From Camellia lanceoleosa (taxonomy: Eukaryota > Streptophyta > Magnoliopsida > Ericales > Theaceae), in contig CM045770.1 in assembly GCA_025200525.1 (NCBI GenBank), positions 136,676,200 through 136,740,199 on the forward strand: a stretch of DNA of 64,000 nt, read 5' to 3'. The position numbers and the translations under genes were made by a program. Shown piece by piece: positions 21,517-31,443 of the stretch (positions within the stretch are counted from its first letter, which is position 1; each line of letters starts with the position of its first letter). Below the pieces are notes generated by a model, which did no database searches, was not told where the DNA came from, and saw only the letters and a list, made by a program, of their open reading frames with translations.

Positions 21517-22924
21517 TGTAGCTCGGCTTATCGCGCTCCCTTTCGGAAGAATGAAATAGCCCTTACAGTTCGGACTCCACTTGTGTGTTGGTTCTGAATC
21601 TGATTTCACAAGTGCAATGTGAAACAGTAGAAACACAAAAAGAGTCCAAATCCGGCAATTGTTTTTGAAAAATTGATGTTTGAATCAAATGCAAAAAATG
21701 GACTGCTTTACCAGATTTCAGAGTCGCCACCTAAATATTTATGGGAAATTTAGGAAACCCGTGACTCGTGCCAAAGGCCATTAGTCCGTCGTTACCAAAG
21801 TGTCTTGGTTCGGGAACTTAGGTATGAGAGGGGAAGGTCAATAATTGAACACCCCACTCACCCGATCAAAGATCGGCCTTTACTAATCATGATGTGGTTT
21901 TTATGTACAATATATGCTCTTGTTCTATATGTAACATACAAGTATAGACTAATTTCACGAAAAGTTGGAACGTTTGATTCCATGTTTGTTTTGAAAGAAA
22001 TGTTTTGAATATGTATCACTGAAAATGGTGATCTCATATATACATGAATCAAAGTATCCAAATTCAGGTGATTAGCCTTCATCCACAGGCATTCAAACAG
22101 GTATATCAAGTAAGCATTTAGCCTCATGGTAGTATGTTTGATATGACAAAGAATCACACTTATGCAATATGCTAAAGCATAAAAACTTACCTTATGTCCG
22201 AAGCGAAGGCGAGTCAAAAGAAAGTAAACAATTAGAAAAAAAATGCATGATCCTATTTAATGCGATATGGCTAATGCAACACATACAACGTGCAAGTAAT
22301 AAGTTCGGCTACTAGCATGGCATGCGAGTCAATTCAAGGCATATGATAGAGCATGTATTCAAGTAAAGAGTTTGAATTTGACATTTGAATAATATGATGA
22401 GCCGAACTTTTATGCATGTAAACGAATGGATGCAAATCATGGAAAATGCTAATTTAAACATGATGTCCCTAATCTAACCATCATAAGCTGGTAAATAAAA
22501 GGGAGAAAGACGTGGGGTTGGAAGACATACACATTATTACAAATTTGTCCTCACGAAGGAGGGTCCGAATGTCCAAATGCGCCCTCACGCAGGAGGGTTC
22601 GAATGTCTAAGTATCCGAATAAATAATTATTATAAAACCGAATGAATAATAAATGAAGGGGGCTGTCTAATTTATTATAATAATTGATGTAAGGCAAGCC
22701 TTGACACAATAAATTCGGTATAACGTCCGACCGAATTCAATTAATCATATTGGTTCTTTATGTCGGTTGTAATCCAATTTTAACCAATTTTATTAGCCTT
22801 TTTTATTACCTGTCCATTTCTTTATATTTTCTTCTGTTTGTGCAAAAATGATATTTACATCCACTAAGTCTGAAATGCAATAAAGGAAAATCAGTGTCGA
22901 CTTAACCCGAATAAACCTTATTTT

Positions 22925-23630
22925 CTTCAGAGGAAATCACAAAAGAAGAGTCAAACTCATGTACAAGTTAGGGATTTCAAGTCAAACTCAAGATGTGCAA
23001 CAAGGACTAGTCAAACTCAAAAGAGTAATAATGACTTAGAAAAACCAAAACTTGAGTGATAAGGACTTGAAATCCAAACTTGATAATGAGTGATAATGAC
23101 ACTTTCTTTGGCGATTTCCAATGGTCAATTAATCCCTTAACAGTAAATAAACAGGTGATAAATTCTTCGGGGGAAATTACAAAAGAAGAGTCAAACTTAT
23201 GTACAAGTTAGAGATTTCAAGTCAAACTCAAGATGTGCAACAAGGACTAGTCAAACTCAAAAGAGTAATAATGACTTAGGAAAACCCAAACTTGAGTGAT
23301 ACTGACTTGAAATCCAAACTTGATGATAAGTGATAATGACACTTTCCTTGGTGATTTCAAGGGTCAATTACTCCCTTAACAGTAAACAAGCAGGTGATAA
23401 ATTCTTCGGGGGAAATTACAAAGGAAGAGTCAAACTTATTTACAAGTTAGGGATTTTAAGTCAAACTCAAGATGTGCAACAAGGACTAGTCAAACTCAAA
23501 AGAGTAATAATGACGTAGAAAAACCCAAACTTGAGTGATAATGACTTAAAATCCAAACTTGATGATAAGTGATAATGACACTTTCCTTGGTGATTTCCAA
23601 GGGTCAATTAGTCCCTTAAAAGTCAACACA
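22925..23630. repeat. Tandem repeat, ~238 bp x 3, inside the LTR
   Basis: Units starting near 22932, 23169 and 23408 share AGAGTCAAACT-ATGTACAAGTT, GATGTGCAACAAGGACTAG and GATAATGACACTTTCC. The same three units occur in the other LTR at about 40185-40870. A shorter array of ~60-bp units (AGAGATTAAACCATTAAGCA and variants) follows at 23695-23945. Confidence 0.85.
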
Positions 23631-24144
23631 CTGATGAATAAAGAGAAATGAAAAATGAAATATTGTGCTTTAGTATAAGAACATGTATACATTTGGGGTA
23701 GTGAACCTCCAAAGAATTTAAACCGTTAAGTATAGAACGTTTTATGCTTTTGGTGGTAAATCCCCTAAGAGATTAAATCAGTAAGCATAGAACGTTGTAT
23801 ACTTTTGGTAATGAATCTCTTAAGTATAAAACGTTTTATGCCGTTGGTAATGAATCTCCAAAGAGATTAAACCATTAAGCATAGAACGTTTTATACCTTT
23901 GGTAATGAACCTCCTAAGAGATTAAACCATTAAGCATGGAAGAGTTCCTTTCTTATACTTAAATCACAATCTTAATTTTTCATAACTTTTTAATCGAAAT
24001 AAGCAAAGAATGGAGGGAGGTTGCAGAGATGATTATGCGAAATTGATTAATTGATTAGTACAAACAAACTTGATATTTACAACATAAATCGTTGAAATAA
24101 ATTAAACAACCCCTAACTAGCTTATAATAAAGCGAGCAAAACTA

Positions 24145-24785
24145 AATAGCCGGAGGTACTATTCACCGCCGGAGGTACTATTCATCGTCGGGGTTACTAT
24201 TCACCGCCGGAGGTTACTATTCACTCCCGGGATAAATTATTTAAAGTAGGAAATTACAACAATTTATATACAATATTTAAATTACAGCAGATATATGGGT
24301 GGTGCAGCCATTCCATTAAAGCGATAAAAAAAGTTATAAAACGAGGTAAATAAAGTATTTAAACAAATTAGGTACTATTCACCGTCGGGGTTACTATTCA
24401 CCGCCGGAGGTTACTATTCACCGCCGGGATATTTATTTAAAGTAATAAATTACAACAATTTATATACAATATTTAAATTACAGCAGATATGTAGGTGGTG
24501 CAGTGGTGCAGCCATCCCATTAAAGCGATAAAAAAAAGTTATAATTAGGTACTATTCACCGTCGGGGTTACTATTCACCGCCGGAGGTTACTATTCACCG
24601 CCGGGATATTTATTTAAAGTAATAAATTACAACAATTTATATACAATATTTAAATTACAACAGATTTGTAGGTGGTGCAATGGTGCAGTCATCCCATTAA
24701 AGCGATAAAAAAAGTTATAATTAGGTACTATTCACCGTCGGGGTTACTATTCACCGCCAAAAGTTACTATTCACCACCGGGATAT
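24145..24785. repeat. TACTATTCACCGCCGG motif array in ~175-bp units
   Basis: Clusters of two to four copies of (G)TTACTATTCACCGCCGGAGG and the variant TACTATTCACCGTCGGGG are followed each time by an AT-rich stretch (ATTTATTTAAAGTAATAAAT...) and AGGTGGTGCA. Four clusters are present here. The 5' LTR has three clusters (41405-41805), partly with small deletions. Confidence 0.85.
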
Positions 24786-25232
24786 TTATTTAAAGTAATA
24801 AATTACAACAATTTATATACAATATTTAAATTACAAAGAGATATGTAGGTGGTGCAAATCCCATTAAGGCGATAATAAAAAAAAAAAAAAAGTTATAAAA
24901 CAAAATAAATAAAGTATTTAAACAAATTATATCACATTTTTAAATTAAATGACAATTTGCAAAAACTCACCTTATGGGGAAATGATGAATTTTCTGAGTC
25001 ACAAACTTTCTTTTGACTACTCTCAAGTCTGTGGAATATGTTCTCAATTCTCAGTTCAAATTTTGAAATTACAGCTTTAGTGGTTGTTTTTTGAATGGTG
25101 TATTGATGAAATGAAAATAAAAATATTAAAGAAAATATTTTATTTTCCCTCTTTCCCTAAAGAATTCCCTCTCAAACTTACTGAGTCTTTCCTCTCTCAA
25201 AAATCCCCTCCGAAACTTCTCCAGAGCCCTTG

Positions 25233-25242
25233 CCTTATATAG
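25233..25242 (-). promoter_or_regulatory. TATA box of the 3' LTR
   Basis: CTATATAAGG on the minus strand, about 545 bp inside the LTR; the identical box in the 5' LTR is at 42261-42270. A 26-bp palindrome lies about 85 bp upstream. Confidence 0.65.
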
Positions 25243-25326
25243 GCATAAAATAATAATATAATAATAATATAAATATAATATCAAAGAAATATAATAATAT
25301 ATATATATATATGTACACTCGGAGGA

Positions 25327-25352
25327 ATTGATGACGGCATGCCGACATCAAT
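25327..25352. promoter_or_regulatory. 26-bp U3 palindrome (one mismatch)
   Basis: ATTGATGACGGCA followed by its near-exact reverse complement, bordered by (AT)n. The 5' LTR copy is a perfect palindrome (42363-42388). Confidence 0.7.
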
Positions 25353-25785
25353 ATATATATATTTTTATTATTTTTATTTTATAATATATATAATATATAT
25401 ATATATAATATAAAATATCTAAAATATATAATTTATACCAAAATACTAAACATATAATATACTAATATAATTTTATATAAAATGCTAAACATATAATATA
25501 ATAATTTTAAACACATAAGATAATTTGTTTTATTATTTTCTTTTATATAAAATACACCAAAAATATGAACAAACACATAAAATTATGAAAAATTACAAAA
25601 ATACTAAATTAATGAAATATTCAATATTTTAAAATAATTTGGCCATAATGGTGAAGGTTGGGATTAAAGTTCAAATTCCATTTCTTTTACTGAGAATTCT
25701 GCGAGAAACACATTCTAATTGTCATCATCGGGTAATCAAAAGAAAGCGCCCAAGTCTTAGGGCCGGTCAAAATGGGGTGTCTACA

Positions 25786-25800
25786 GTTGCCCCTCTTTGA
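25786..25800 (-). promoter_or_regulatory. Polypurine tract (PPT) of the 21.3 kb element
   Basis: On the minus strand CAAAGAGGGGCAAC lies immediately before the LTR start TGTAGACACC. This purine-rich run next to the 3' LTR is where plus-strand DNA synthesis is primed in LTR retrotransposons. Confidence 0.8.
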
Positions 25801-26104
25801 CAGAGCTCGAAGTCATTTCATGACGTGAGTGAATGTCAAAGCCCGAAGACGACCCTTTTGACAAGGCCGTAAGACTTGGGCAATCAAACAAGATACAATG
25901 CATGTGGTTGAACCAGAAGGTTGCCTACGTATCCTGTTTGCAAGGAATCAAACCAGCGTAGTTCAAGGGCAAGATGTAGAATGATATGTAAAACATAACT
26001 TATGATCATGCAATGAAATGCAAAACATAACTTATGATCATGCAATGAAATGCAATCAAGACAATGACGTGACACTGAATGAAAGCATAAATGTTGGATG
26101 TAGT
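25801..26104. other. 3' untranslated region between PPT and tandem array
   Basis: No open frame of note. A 30-bp stretch containing ACATAACTTATGATCATGCA is duplicated at about 25990-26055. Confidence 0.5.
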
Positions 26105-27190
26105 GAATGTGAGATCCAAACGCTTCATCCGCGAGAGGAGAAAAGTGAACTTGAGATCCAAACGCGTTTTACGCGAGAGGACTATGTGAATCTGAGATAC
26201 AAACGCGTCTTACGCGAGAGGAGTATTTGAGATCCAAACGCGTGACGTCTTACGCGAGAGGAGTATTTGAGATCCAAACGTGTCTGTCATACGCGAGAGG
26301 AGGAATTTGCTTTTCAAACGCGTGTTACGCGAGAGGAGGAATTTGCTTTTCAAATGCGTGAGGAATTTGCTTTCCAAACGCGTGTTAGGCGAGAGGAGGA
26401 ATTTGCTTTCCAAACGCGTGTTAGGCGAGAGGAGGGATTTGCTTTCCAAACGCGTGTTAGGCGAGAGGAGGGATTTGCTTTCCAAACGCGTGTTAGGCGA
26501 GAGGAGGAATTTGCTTTCCAAATGCGTGTTAGGTGAGAGGAGGAATTTGCTTTTCAAACGCGTGTTAGGCGAGAGGAAGAATTTGCTTTCCAAACGCGTG
26601 TTAGGCGAGAGGAGGAATTTGTTTTCCAAACGCGTGTTAGGCGAAAGAAGGAATTTGCTTTCCAAACGCATGTTAGGCGAGATGAGGGATTTGCTTTCCA
26701 AACGCGTGTTAGGCGAGAGGAGGGATTTGCTTTCCAAACGCGTGTTAGGCGAGAGGAGGAATTTGCTTTCCAAACGCATGTTAGGCGAGAGAATGAATTT
26801 GCTTTCCAAACGCGTGTTAGGCGAGAGGAGGGATTTGCTTTCCAAACGCGTGTTAGGCGAGAGGAGGGATTTGCTTTCCAAACGCGTGTTAGGCGAGAGG
26901 AGGGATTTGCTTTCCAAACGCGTGTTAGGCGAGAGGAGGAATTTGCTTTCCAAACGCGTGTTAGGCGAGAGGAGGAATTTGCTTTCCAAACGCGTGTTAG
27001 GCGAGAGGAGGAATTTGCTTTCCAAACGCGTGTAGGCGAGAGGAGGAATTTGCTTTCCAAACGCGTGTTAAGCGAGAGGAGGAATTTGCTTTCCAAACGC
27101 GTGTTAGGCGAGAGGAGGAATTTGCTTTCCAAACGCGTGTTAGGCGAGAAGAGGAATTTGCTTTCCAAACGCGTGTTAAGCGAGAGAAGG
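26105..27190. repeat. 36-bp tandem array with ACGCGT core
   Basis: About 25 units of 36 bp (TTTGCTTTCCAAACGCGTG + TTAGGCGAGAGGAGGAA) from about 26285 to 27190. They are preceded by about five longer, degenerate units (26105-26285) that share GATCCAAACGCGT and GCGAGAGGAG. Because 36 is a multiple of three, long frames of 226-271 codons run through the array on both strands; these are repeat artefacts. It lies in the 3' untranslated region, where Tat-lineage elements are known to carry variable tandem repeats that can seed satellites. Confidence 0.95.
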
Positions 27191-28617
27191 GGAAAGGTTT
27201 TAATTAGGTAAACATCCATTCTAACACGATTCACATGAAAGGAGCGAAGGTAAATTTAAAGTTCAAACGCGTCTGACGCGAATGGAAGAAGGTATGGTAG
27301 AATGATTTCTTGTTGACAAGGGGTAATCTCTACATGTAGAAGTCACTGATGCCCCTTTTTCTCCTGATCATATTCACAACTTTCCCTATTCTCCAACGGG
27401 GTGACGGACTAGGTTAGTTCAGTATCCAGAATTGAAGCGCATACACGCTACCTCAACCTATGGGGTTGCCATACAGATTTCAAGCCGGGGATACACCCCT
27501 GGGTATTTAAACCAGACTTTAGTCTCGGAAATTCCAAACCTTTTGCGTTCTAGGCTTTGCCATTCGAACTCTAGTTTCCACCGTCCCAGTTGGTCTCCTA
27601 GGAACTCATTGCAATCACAGGTTGGTGGCTATACCAGACCACCTGAAGTCGTTCGGGCACGACAAACACCAGAGGAATTGCATCTCTAGAGGATTTAAGG
27701 TCTCCTAGACCTGACAAGTGCACAAGATAGCGCGATGGATTGAGATTATGTGGTAGACGCTTGATTGTGCGATAGATGCACAAAATGGTTATAATTGTGC
27801 GATAGATGCACGGTGCAGATGTGATCATGTATATAAACAAAATATACACAGACACGTACATTCGGTATACATATATTAATATACAGACATGTACTCAGAC
27901 AGAGGCAGATATATACACAGATATATACGGTATATATTTATTTATTTATTTTTATTTTTTTAATTATTTTTTATTTTTCAGATAAAAACAACCTCTTTTT
28001 TTTTTCTTTTATATTCAGATAACCTAAAACTTCAACCAAAAAGACCCCCTTTTTTTAATTATTTATTTATTTATTTATTCTTATTTTTATTATTATTTTT
28101 TTTATATTTGCTTTGTAGTTTAAACACTAGCTTCAGATAGACTCTTTTTTTTTTTTTTTGAAAGACTTCTCTTTTTTGTTTTTTTTTTTTTGTAAAACAA
28201 TGATCAGAGTTGGACCTGCTAGTTTTATCAAGTGTTATTGTGGATGATCTCTTCTTGCAAATATCTTGTACTGTGTTTGCATATGATGACTGGATAACAC
28301 TTGCATGATAATCTTTGAAGAACACTTGCGCTTGAACTGGTTCATGAATCGGATAATAATATCAACCAGACAAAATGAAAAACAAAACTACAACTTGATA
28401 ACAAAACAAACATAATGAAAACAACTTGAACATACTAAAATAAAAGACTTGGTAATAAAACAAGACTCAAAATACAACCACAACACAAGAGGACAACACA
28501 ATGTTTGGCCCACCCACCACTAAAGGCTATCATCACTACTCCATCTAAATTCTATAAATGGTACTCCCATAATGTTGTTCCTGGCAGAAGAGCAAGGTTT
28601 TACATTTTGCTCTCAAA
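27191..28617. other. Non-coding spacer with low-complexity tracts
   Basis: Lies between the 36-bp array and the antisense gene. 27191-27840 has mixed composition without a convincing frame. 27840-28200 is rich in TATATAC, poly-T and TTATTT tracts. 28320-28617 would be the promoter and leader of the antisense gene; no clear TATA box stands out, apart from CTATAAATGG at 28551-28560, about 60 bp before the start codon. Confidence 0.5.
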
Positions 28618-29893
28618 ATGGAGATGTTGCCCACCAATAGGCTCCAAGACTGGATAACCACTTTGGATGGCTCGGAAAAGATGAACTTTTGCGGTTTCGG
28701 CCTAAATGCTCTTTTTCCGTTGAGCCGCACTTCACTTTGCTTTCCATTTCTCCATGCCGCTATTCGGTGCTGGAATCCAATCACACACATATTTCGTTTC
28801 GGTTCACAAGAGATGTGTCCGACACTCGAAGAATTTCACGCATTGATGGAATCTCAACGTGATCAAGAAATCATGCTTCAACCCTGTTTTGGCCATGCTC
28901 AAGCTTTCGGACGAATGTGTGGGCTTACCTTACACGAAGCTCGATCCTTGGCTCACAATGGGGAACTAGATATTCCCGATTTGATTCGTCAGTTTTCCAT
29001 CACCGGTGACAAAGATGACCTCCTTTGGCGAGGTTATCGTCAGCATGCCTTTTGCTTATGCTTACTCGCACACTTCCTTCTTGCCCCTAGTCGCGGTGGA
29101 GTTAGCATTAAACTGATTGAAGTAGCCCAATGCCTTAAGGAGGGTAAGAGTTGTATGGGCTTAGTGTTGGCCGAGACTTTGACGGGCTTAGATGCTTTTC
29201 AACGAGGAGAGACTACTCGATTTGCGGGGAGTCCATTACTTCTCCAGGTATTGTTTCCCACCCTCTTTATTTATGATCCTTACATCACTCGGCATTCAAT
29301 CTCTTTTTTCTCTTAAAAACCCTTTTCTTACTTTTCTCTCAACGTACATCTCTCTTATTTTTCATCCTTTTCCCCAGATATGGTTGATGGATAAGCTGAA
29401 AGTGGTGGATCCTTGCCCCGAATACTCAGCCAGGACTTACTTTCTTCGTCCACAACTAGTGAAGTTCTCCTCAGAGGGAATGTGGTGTGACTGGATGCGC
29501 AGCAGATCTGCGGTTGACATTGCTTGGCGTAGCCCCTGGCTTAACTTGGCTAAGATGAGTTACAGCATGTCCCGGCAACCAGGTATACAGTTGATTGGCC
29601 TTACACACTGTGTATTCTATTTTCCATTCAGGTTCAGACGCCAGTTTGGACATGATCAGATTTGCCCTGATGAAGGGATAAAGTACCCAGCTCCATTTCC
29701 CGTTCGTGGTTCGTACTTGCCTCGGTACCTCAGTGCTTGGAATACGAGAGAATTTCTAGCCCCTGCCCTTACTTTCAGTTCCATCCTTCCTGACGAATAC
29801 TTGGTTTGGCTCAAGGATGAGGAACAGATTAGGCCGACCTCGGTTACAGAAACTTCCACAGGCATGAAAAAGAGACGAAGAACTGACACTTGA
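28618..29893 (+). CDS. Antisense plant-mobile-domain-like (DUF7745-type) protein, two exons
   Basis: Exon 1 is 28618-29247 (210 codons); intron 29248-29377 (130 bp, GTATTG...CCCCAG, phase 0); exon 2 is 29378-29893, ending TGA. The product is 381 aa with no stop or frameshift. Exon 1 contains a WNP-THIFRFG-QEMCPTLEEFHAL segment, resembling the plant mobile domain/DUF7745 proteins in which F-G-E-x-x-PTLEEF is a recurrent motif. The C-terminus is basic (MKKRRRTDT), a possible nuclear signal. It is encoded opposite to gag-pol, between integrase and the 3' LTR, where extra antisense frames are known in some Tat elements. Its role is unknown; host relatives of this domain are linked to transposon silencing. 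The intact frame contrasts with the broken gag and integrase. The domain name is from motif memory only. Confidence 0.7.
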
Positions 29894-30562
29894 CTCATCT
29901 ATGCCCCTAGTTTATTGCTTTGTCTTTTCTTTTCAAGTTTTTTTTTTTTTTTTTGTGTGTAAAATCAACTTTGGTTTGGAGAATGTACTTGTGATAAATC
30001 AATAAAATTAACGTGAGTATTGAAAAGTTTCCTTTTGTGTTGTAAACGGTAAAGTTTTGAGAAGAAAAACAAAAATTGAATTAAAACTTTTCAAAACATT
30101 TTTTTTGTTTGTTTGTTTTTTTTGTTTTTGTTTTTTTGTTTTTTTTTTGAAATGGTCACCACTGGATACATACGGAATTAATCCTAAGACTGTACAACCC
30201 CTAATCAGAAGATCATACCCTCCAAATCAGAATTTCATAACCAAGTCAACAAACAGTGGAGAATGACGGATTGACTAAACCAGATGAACAGGACAGTTGG
30301 GTTGAAAAATATTGATGGCCGAACTTCGGGATGAAGTTGCCTACGTATCCCAAAGCTGAGAATCAGGCCTTACGTAGTTCGGAGAGGGTTCACTCGAGTA
30401 TTTATTCTCTCATTTTGCGCTCTAACTTTTGCCAATGTTGCCCTTTTGGGTTTTTAGTCTTGCAAGCTCAGTTTATAATAATGAATTTTTTTATTTTTAT
30501 TTTTTTTTATGCTCTAACTTTTGCCTAGGTCGCCCTTTCGGGTTTTCGGCCTAGCGAGCCTC
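29894..30562. other. Spacer between convergent antisense gene and integrase end
   Basis: Contains poly-T tracts (29938-29954 and 30098-30150) and a duplicated segment (TGCTCTAACTTTTGCC-ATG/AGG-T-GCCCTTT-GGGTTTT near 30418-30460 and 30508-30550). AATAAAATTAA near 30000 could serve as a polyadenylation signal for the antisense gene. Confidence 0.5.
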
Positions 30563-31440
30563 TCAGGGATAATATTTTTTTAACTTGTCCATGTTGATCG
30601 GTTGAGAAAACTCCAGGCCATCCAAATCCATAAGAATAATTGCTCCTCCGGACCAGATTGACTTGATGATATAAGGGCCAGTCCAATTGGGTCTGAACTT
30701 GCCCCTAGGGTCATGGATGGGGGCTCGGTTGTCTTTGAGCACCATGTCTCCTTCCTTAAGATTTCTAGACTTGACTTTCTTGTTAAAAGCCCTCGCAATT
30801 CTACGCTGGTAACCTTGGATATGATACAATGCCTTCAACCTCCTCTCATCAAACAACATCAATTCTTCAAATCTACTTTGTTGCCAGTCTGCCTCCGCTA
30901 TCTGACACTCAACCATAATTCTTAGCGACGGTACTTCAATCTCGATTGGCAGCACAGCTTCCATTCCATAAACAAGAGAATAAGGAGTTGCTCCTGTAGA
31001 TGTTCGGATCGACGTTCTGTAACCCCAAAGTGCGAATGGAAGTTTCTCCGGCCAGTCCCTGTAGGTTTTAACCATTTTCTGCAAAATTCTCTTGATGTTT
31101 TTGTTTGCAGCCTCAACAGCTCCATTGGTCTGTGGCCTATATGTTGATGACTTACGGAAAGCCACGTTATATTTCTCAAGCAGGTCTATCACCTCTTTCT
31201 TGAAATGTGAGCCATTATCTGAGATGATCTCGTTGGGCACCCCATACCGACAGATGATGTTGTTCTTGATGAACTTAGCCACATGTGACGCCTTTAGAAC
31301 AGCATAAGATTGGGCCTCTACCCACTTAGTGAAGTAGTCGATTGCTACCAAAATGAACTCGTGCCCGTTTGACCCTTTGGCGTGACAACGTTAATAATGT
31401 CAATTCCCCAAACTGAAAAAAGCCATGGCGAAGTCATATT
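30563..31440 (-). pseudogene. Integrase core and C-terminus of the 21.3 kb element (frame-shifted)
   Basis: The open block 31351-30563 (262 aa) carries AIDYFTKWVEA (first catalytic Asp), ISDNGSHF (second Asp) and NGAVEAANKNIKRIL (catalytic Glu), so the DDE triad is complete. It is followed by the C-terminal DNA-binding part ending INMDKLKKYYP. It is cut off from the upstream polyprotein by a TAG stop (31441-31443) and a one-base frame change within the next ~90 bp; both lie just before the catalytic core. The zinc-binding part of integrase is at the end of the upstream frame. Confidence 0.88.
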
Positions 31441-31443
31441 CTA

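Larger units (their letters stand above)
21517..25785 (-). mobile_element. 3' LTR of the 21.3 kb element
   Basis: 4,269 bp; plus-strand ends TGTAGCTC...TGTCTACA. It aligns collinearly with 38773-42812. Divergence is uneven: a dozen or so differences in the first ~250 bp, very few in the next several hundred. It is about 230 bp longer than the 5' LTR, mainly because of an additional copy in the TACTATTCACCG array. TATA box on the minus strand at 25233-25242 (CTATATAAGG), so U3 is about 540 bp and R-U5 is unusually long at about 3.7 kb. Confidence 0.92.

Noticed and set aside
21805..22217. Frames of 67 and 119 codons repeated at 39064-39425
   Set aside because: Present in both LTRs of the 21.3 kb element and opposed on the two strands; no domain or supporting start. 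Repetition is due to LTR duplication, not conservation of a protein.
26105..27190. CRISPR-like array
   Set aside because: Repeats are directly adjacent without unique spacers, and the context is a plant retrotransposon.
26210..27234. Long open frames of 226-271 codons on both strands (repeated LESKFLLSPNTR or LLSKRVLGERRN)
   Set aside because: They are produced by the 36-bp tandem repeat, whose length is a multiple of three. Open frames exist on both strands at once, with no domain and no start context.
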